Below, piece by piece: positions 58,480 to 64,000 of a DNA stretch of 64,000 nt. A program made the translations under genes and the position numbers. Every line of letters starts with the position of its first letter. Position 1 is the first letter of the stretch. The notes beneath the pieces were generated by a model, which made no database searches, was not told the origin of the DNA, and worked only from the letters and a program-made list of their open reading frames with translations. The DNA is from Gnetum montanum (lineage: Eukaryota; Streptophyta; Gnetopsida; Gnetales; Gnetaceae): contig MNCI01029388.1 of the NCBI GenBank assembly GCA_015680685.1, forward strand, positions 42,971-106,970, given 5' to 3'.

Positions 58480-61400
58480 TCATAGAGAGTAGTGAGTTAA
58501 CATTCATTAAGAGATTTAGTGAAAGGATCTACAAGTTTATTTTCTATTCTAACGAATTCTAGCTTTACATGTCCAATTTGAGTATGTTCTCGTATAAAGT
58601 GATGTTGAATTTTGATATGTTTTGTATGAGAATTTTGGATAGGATTCTTTGTCATATTGATGATGCTGCTATTGTTACAAAAAATTGGTCTAGATTGAAT
58701 GGGGTTTTACTCCTAAATCTTTAAGTGTCTCTTTCATCCATAAAATTTCTACACAACAACTTCCAGCTAAAATGTACTTGGCTTCTTCCATAAAAAGTGC
58801 TATAGAAGTTTGCTTTTTAGTTTCCCAAGAGACAAGACTCTTTCCTAGGAAAAAGTAATTTCCACTTGTGCTTCCATGATCATCAAAATAACTTGCCCAA
58901 TTTGCATCACAATATCTAGCAATATCAAGTGGAAAACCCTTTGGATACTAATGTCCATGATTAGTAGCACCCTTTAGATGATGGAAAATACATTTAATAG
59001 CCTTTAAATGGGACTCTTTTAGGTTTTCCTAATATCTTACACAAATTCCTATACTTAATGCTATATCTTATCTACTAGTAGTTAAATAAAGTAGGCTATA
59101 AAGCTTGATATTAACTAATTTTCCTTGACCATCATTGATGAGCTTGAAGTTTTTTTCTAGAGAAGTATTTTTTACGTTTAATTTTTTCAAGTTGAATTTG
59201 AGTAGTAGATCTTTGATATACTTAGTTTAACAAATAAAGTTTCCATCTTTTGTCTGATTGATTTGAGATCTAAGAAAGTTATTAAGCTCTCCCATCATGC
59301 TCATTTCAAATTCTGATTGCATAAGATCTAAAAAATTCTTACATAGAATATCATTAGTGGCACCAAAAATAATATTCTCAACATAGATTTGAACAATAAG
59401 TAAATCATTACCTTCTTACTTGAGAAATAAAGAGACATCAACCCTACCTCTTTTGAAGCCATTGGATGTATGTTGTTAGGAAAGTCTTCAATACCAAGCT
59501 CTAGGAGCTTGTTTGAGCCCATAGAGAGCCTTATTGAGCTTGAAAATATGATTAGGATTAATGGAATCTACAAATGATTTAGTTTATTCAACATATACCT
59601 CTTCTTGAATGGTCCCATTAAGAAAGATTCTTTTCACATCCATTTGATATAGCTTGATGTTTTTAATGCTAGCATATGCCAAAAGAAGCTTAATAGATTC
59701 AAGTCTTGTAACGAGAGTAAATGTTTCACCAAAGTCAATATCCTCTTATTGATTATATCCTTTTGCAACTAGTCTAGCTTTATTTTTAATGATATTATTT
59801 TATTACTAAAGACTCATTTCATGCCAATAATCAGTTTATGATTTTGTATAGGTGTTATTTCTCACACATCATTTTTTATGAATTGATTTAGTTCATCTTA
59901 CATAGTAGAAATCCACCCTTCTTCTCCTTTTGCTTCTTTGAAATTTTTGGATTCTTATTTTGAAAGATATTTAGCATAAGCACAAATTTCCTTTGTTTGG
60001 CTTCTAATGTGAATTCCATCTTTTACTTGTCCAATTAATTGAGAAAGTGTGTTGTACTAATTCTAGGCATTTTAGATAGAATTGGTGATATCTCCTCACA
60101 TTCATCCTCATTCTCTTCCTTATGTTCACTATATACTTTTGAATTTTTGTTGATTTGAAGTTAAAAGGTACTAGATAATTTTTGAATGAAAACTACTTCA
60201 TCATCAGGTTGTGAAGAAGTAATGTAACTATCATCAATTTTAACATTCATAGTTTCTTCTACAACATTTATTCTTTTGTTGAAGACTCTATATGCTCTAC
60301 TAATGGAAGATTATCCTAAGAAAATGCCTTCATCTGTTTTAGGATCAAATTTTCTTAAGACATATTTATGATTAATAATATAGCAAAAACATGAAAATTA
60401 ACCAACTGAAGGTTTTCTATGAGTCCATAATTCATAGGGAGTTTTAGTGATGAATCTTCTTACCAGAACTCTATTGGAGACATAGCATGCAGTGTTAATT
60501 ATTTCATCCCAAAAATGGTAAGGAATATTTTTTTCATTTAATATAGTTCTCTCCATTTCATTCAAGATTCTATTCCTTCTTTTGGCTACATCATTTTGTT
60601 AAGGAATCCTTGCAACAGAGAATTGATGAAGGATGTCATTCATTGAACAATATTATTCAAACTTAGCAATCTTGAATTCCCCTTCATTGTCATGCTACTT
60701 GATGACTTTGACATCATAGGCTTTTTCTTTCTAAATCTAGTTACAAAATATTAAGAAATGATCAAATACTTCCTCCTTGTGATATAAAAGGCAACCCAAG
60801 TAAAATGAGAGTAGTCATCAATAATGTTTAGACAATACCTTTTCTTTCCCAAACTAAGTGTTTGAGAGGGATCAACCAAATCCATGTGAAGTAAATCTAA
60901 GGGACGAGTGATAGAGATGCAATTTTTCTTACCAAACCTTACCCTTGTTTACTTTTCCTTTTGGCACACTTCACAAGTGTTCAAATTGAAGTCTTTGAGT
61001 TTTGGCAATCATGAATCATTTCCTTTGTCACCATAGTCTAAAGAATTTCTTTGTTTATGTGGTCCAACTTTCTATGCCACATACAAGCATAATTTATATT
61101 ACTGATTAANCAACTTTCTATGCCACATACAAGCATAATTTATATTACTGATTAAGCACTTGGATTCAATGTTAGGATTATCTCCAAATAAAGTGGTGTA
61201 AACTTCTACCTTTTTAGTTCCTTCTACAACAATGTTTCTAGTGGTTAAGTCTTTAAGTCTAAAAGTTTCTTTTGAACATGAAACATTAAAATTTTTATCA
61301 TAAAGTTGAATAACACTAAGAAGATTATGCTTTAACCCTTTAACAAAGAAAACTTTATTTACGATAGATTGTCCCTTACCTTTTCCTCCTATGGTATTAA

Positions 61401-61560
61401 TACCTATTATAGGAGCTTTCATGTTATCTCCAAAAGTAGTGGTTTCAAAATTTTGCTCTGAAAAGTGTATGAATTAGGATTTACCTTCCATCATATGTCT
61501 TGAACAACCATTATCAATATATCATGTACTTTTTTTGACTACAAAGAGAGCAACTTAACC
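58480..61560 (-). pseudogene. pol: E6 Copia pol: protease, integrase, RT, RNase H
   Basis: Protease box YIDNGCSRHMMEGKS near 61530. Gag-pre-integrase at 61422-61099 (FVKGLKHNLLSVIQLYDKNF, ESKCLISN, ending MWHRKL). Integrase with LHMDLVDPSQ near 60880 and DDYSHFTWV near 60810. RT with [18 protein letters not shown] near 59545; its catalytic box reads YVENIIFGATN near 59385, where YVDD is expected, so it is inactive. RNase H with KYILAGSCCVEILWMKETL near 58775 and KTKHIKIQHHFIREH-like sequence near 58600. Stops and an N join at 61110 break the frame. The Copia subfamily was not assigned. Confidence 0.85.
61110..61110. other. Assembly join (N) with duplicated flank
   Basis: 45 bp at 61065-61109 are repeated at 61111-61155, within the pre-integrase domain of E6. 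Confidence 0.9.
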
Positions 61561-62303
61561 ATCATATTTTGTTCAAGTTTTCTCTCTTTTTACTTCCAAA
61601 CTTTCTTTCTATGCAAAGCACATTATCTAGGCTATTTTTCAAAAGACCAAGTGTAATGGTTCATCCAAAGATAATAACAAGCCTAAACATGTTCAAATTT
61701 CCCACAATAAAAATAATTCAAAGTCTTAAATATTGGTATATTACCAAACCTGGAACAACTTCCTTCTAAAGAAACCTTGATGTGTACATCCTTTTGCTCT
61801 TGGTTTTTGAGATTTTCTTCAAAAACTTTCTTATTCATCTGCTTATTAAAATTGCTTAGTCTTTGAATCTCAACTATTATGCATGATTTTTATTTCTTAA
61901 GATAAGAGAATTCATCATTAAGAGTTACAATCCTTGTCTATTTTTCATGCAAGATTTATTTTATTTTAAAGCATAGACTTTGAAAAGAAATAATTGAGGA
62001 TCATAGAACTTAGAAGGGGTGGATAAATAAGTTTCCAAAATTAAAATTTATAGCCACAAAAACCACAATAAAATTTAACATGGTTTTGCAACTTGGGTAG
62101 TACATACTCAAAGGGTAGATCACTTGTACACCTTTGGACTTTATTTCTTTGAAATGTGGTTTGAAGGATACTGCACATTGTATGGATTCTAAGCTTCACT
62201 CTAGAGTGTTTCATCACTATGAAACCACTCAACCCTACAAGGTCTGGAAAATCTTAGAATGTGGTTTCAAGGACCATAAAACCTTTACAAATTGAGCTCC
62301 ACT
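61561..62303 (-). other. E6 gag remnant and leader
   Basis: Expected place of Copia gag. Only weak traces are visible (Cys/His-like residues near 61680-61740); no continuous frame. A partial repeat of the LTR start (cactctagagtgtttcatca at 62200, cactccaaagtgctttgatg at 62301) makes the LTR boundary uncertain. No initiator-Met-tRNA primer site was found. Confidence 0.4.
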
Positions 62304-63339
62304 CCAAAGTGCTTTGATGCTACACAAACACTCAATCTCGTAGGATCTTGACAAGCTCAATCATGATACCTTCTTGCAAGAATCACATGAACCCTAGAGG
62401 GCAACGAGAAAGAAAAAAAATTACAAGGATAAAATGTAACTAAATTAAAAGTCCTTGTACTTTGAAGTACAATTCACAATTCAAAAACTAGACAAGAAAA
62501 TGATTTGACAAATGAAGTACACAAATGTAATATACAATGATTACTTTGATAGTGATAATTGATATTTAATTCTTGCACTTTTTCCAAGAGAATGAAGTCT
62601 TCTTATAGCCTCGTAGTTTTCAAAATCACCTTCAAATTTGTGTAATAGCTATCTAATGTTTAGTGAAGAATCCTCCTTCGAGATTGGGACATCTTGCTAA
62701 AAATGACTTCAATTCTGGGGGGACATCTCTTCTAAAATAGAGATGTCTTCTCTAAAAAGGAGATGTATCCTATTTTGTAAGACATCTTTTCTGGGTAACC
62801 TCCACTTCAACCAAGATGTCTTTTGCTTTTGGGAGACATCTTCTCTAGGTTACCTCCACATCAACTGAGAAATCTTTTGCTTCTAGGAGATGTCTTCTTT
62901 CCAAAGGATATGTCTTTTCTTTTTGGAAGATGTCTCTTATATAGGTGCCAAAAATAAAACTACTTGTTTTGATGTTGGAAGCCTTTAGATACTTCCAAAC
63001 AAGTCGCCATAGATCCTATAACCTCCTAGAATCCTCAAAATGAGCCAAAAACACTCCAAAACATGCCAAAACATCCAAGGATCATCCTCAACAAAATCAA
63101 CACAAATAAACACATTTATCTTCCTTTCGATCCTTGGAGCATCTTCATTTAGCTTGTAGTCTTCGTACTTGTTCATGCTCTCATTTTTCCAATGAAGTCT
63201 TTTACTTTGATAGCCATGATTTCCTTATTCCTTGTCCATGATATGGAATTCTTATTCTTATCTTGTAAATACAACATCCACAATAAGCATCCTTTGTATT
63301 CTATTTTCCTTAAGGTCTTGACATACCAAAAGGTCAACA
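62304..63339 (-). repeat. E6 5' LTR (right), shared with a second Copia body
   Basis: At least 1,036 bp; the right end AAAGGTCAACA equals that of the left LTR. At 62690-62940 the motif AGACATCT/AGATGTCT is repeated about ten times; the left LTR has about six copies (57840-57930). Confidence 0.8.
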
Positions 63340-63826
63340 ATCTCACCCTTTTTGGTGATGCCAAAAACTTAAGAAAATGGATTAGTATATAAATACAGAT
63401 ATGAAAAATTTATTCCATCAACAATATATATCAAGTTACCATACTCTACTCTCTTCCCCTTTTTGGATAGCACCCAAAAAGAGGTCGGAAAAAATAAAGA
63501 CCAATCATAATCATTAATAAAGTTCTACCACAGTTGCGTATCATCATATGACAATCCCATAGAAGTACAAACATTTAGCTAAGGAAGAATACATGATGAA
63601 TATTAGTTAAAGAGTACACATCCTAATATATTGAATTCATAGGCTAATTATGAAAAACCACATTTCATTAAGAGCTACCCTTTATCTATTCATAAACAAA
63701 GTTAAAATTAATGAGACACAACTAATCCAAATGTAGCTAAGCCAAGCCTTTTAATTGATGTCCAAGAGTAGTTAAAACCAAATATCAAAGTCCAAATTTT
63801 GACCCTTGAAGAGCAAGTAACCTATC
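63340..63826 (-). mobile_element. Second Copia body, 3' end only
   Basis: The sequence after the LTR (atctcaccctttttggtgatg, then aaaacttaagaaaatggatt) matches the PPT and 3' internal sequence after the left LTR (58211-58265). A further Copia body therefore abuts the same LTR. No gene is seen in this stretch. Confidence 0.7.
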
Positions 63827-64000
63827 TGTTGGCGACCGTTTGGGACGCGACTGCCAACGAGTGTCCTCGAACAGGATTTAGGTGCCTGCTGGTCTCTGGC
63901 AACACCAAGGCCTAGATACCTCCAAATAAACTCAGTAGTTAATGTGAGTATGTGTATGTGCTGTTGCGGCGTGTGGCTGTGAGAAATGTAACGATTGTGT
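63827..64000. mobile_element. Possible edge of a younger LTR element
   Basis: Composition changes sharply at about 63827: TGTTGGCGACCGTTTGGG and later gcggcgtgtgg contain several intact CpGs, while the flanking DNA is CpG-poor. The TG start fits an LTR end. The other end is outside the window, so this is only a candidate. Confidence 0.4.

Larger units (their letters stand above)
57426..63339 (-). mobile_element. E6: Ty1/Copia element, decayed
   Basis: Minus strand. The left (3') LTR is 57426-58210, cut on its left by E3; the right (5') LTR ends at 63339. Inside, reading from the right: gag remnants, protease, gag-pre-integrase, integrase, RT and RNase H, that is the Copia domain order (integrase before RT). 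The right LTR is followed by sequence matching the 3' end of a Copia body, so two bodies share one LTR. Confidence 0.85.

Overview
This window is plant nuclear DNA made almost entirely of old, nested LTR retrotransposons. I found no host gene, tRNA, rRNA or CRISPR array. The evidence for a plant is Ty3/Gypsy Tat-type and Athila-type pol genes, Ty1/Copia pol genes, 5-bp target duplications, intron-bearing accessory genes, and heavy decay to TAG/TGA stops at Trp, Gln and Arg codons, as expected from long-term cytosine methylation. A very large, slowly purged genome such as a conifer would fit, but I cannot prove the taxon. Seven single-N joins flanked by exact 41-49 bp duplications point to a short-read scaffold.

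Layout, with names used in the entries. E2 (Tat-like, minus strand, partial) occupies 1-2304 and 28991-36131. E1 (Tat-like, minus strand, complete with both LTRs, 2305-28990) is inserted in the accessory gene of E2. E4 (Athila-like, minus strand, 15052-22147, perfect GTGTT target duplication) is inserted just downstream of the accessory gene of E1. E2 itself interrupts the gag of E5 (Tat-like, plus strand, 36132 to about 39700). E5 is fused tail-to-tail to E3 (Tat-like, minus strand, about 39700-57425), whose 5' LTR abuts a truncated Copia LTR. The Copia element E6 (minus strand, 57426-63339) shares its right LTR with a second Copia body (63340 to about 63826). A CpG-rich sequence that may be the edge of a young LTR begins at 63827.

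The four Tat-like elements share an unusual plan. In the sense direction it runs: 5' LTR, leader, gag-protease ORF, a minisatellite of about 30 bp, an antisense multi-exon accessory gene (aORF), the minisatellite again, a separate RT/RNase H/archaeal-type RNase H/integrase ORF, the minisatellite a third time, then the 3' LTR. The aORF lies where Ogre elements have their pro-RT intron. It is antisense, has its own promoter (TATA at 10124 in E1), about eight introns, and is homologous across E1, E2 and E3, with a tail fragment in E5.

The most interesting pattern is that each Tat-like element has its own short palindromic motif. It is repeated in the U3 part of the LTR upstream of TATA and in the gag leader, and in E1 and E3 also around the aORF 5' region: TGCTACGCTA/TAGCGTAGCA in E1, GACTACGCT/AGCGTAGTC in E2, CCATGCTAG/CTAGCATGG in E3. 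In E3 the motif sits in a tandem array of about 19 units of roughly 183 bp directly upstream of the aORF. This resembles, by analogy only, the VANDAL/VANC arrangement, where an element-encoded protein co-evolves with short motif arrays on its own element. All copies here are decayed, so this would be a fossil of such a system.
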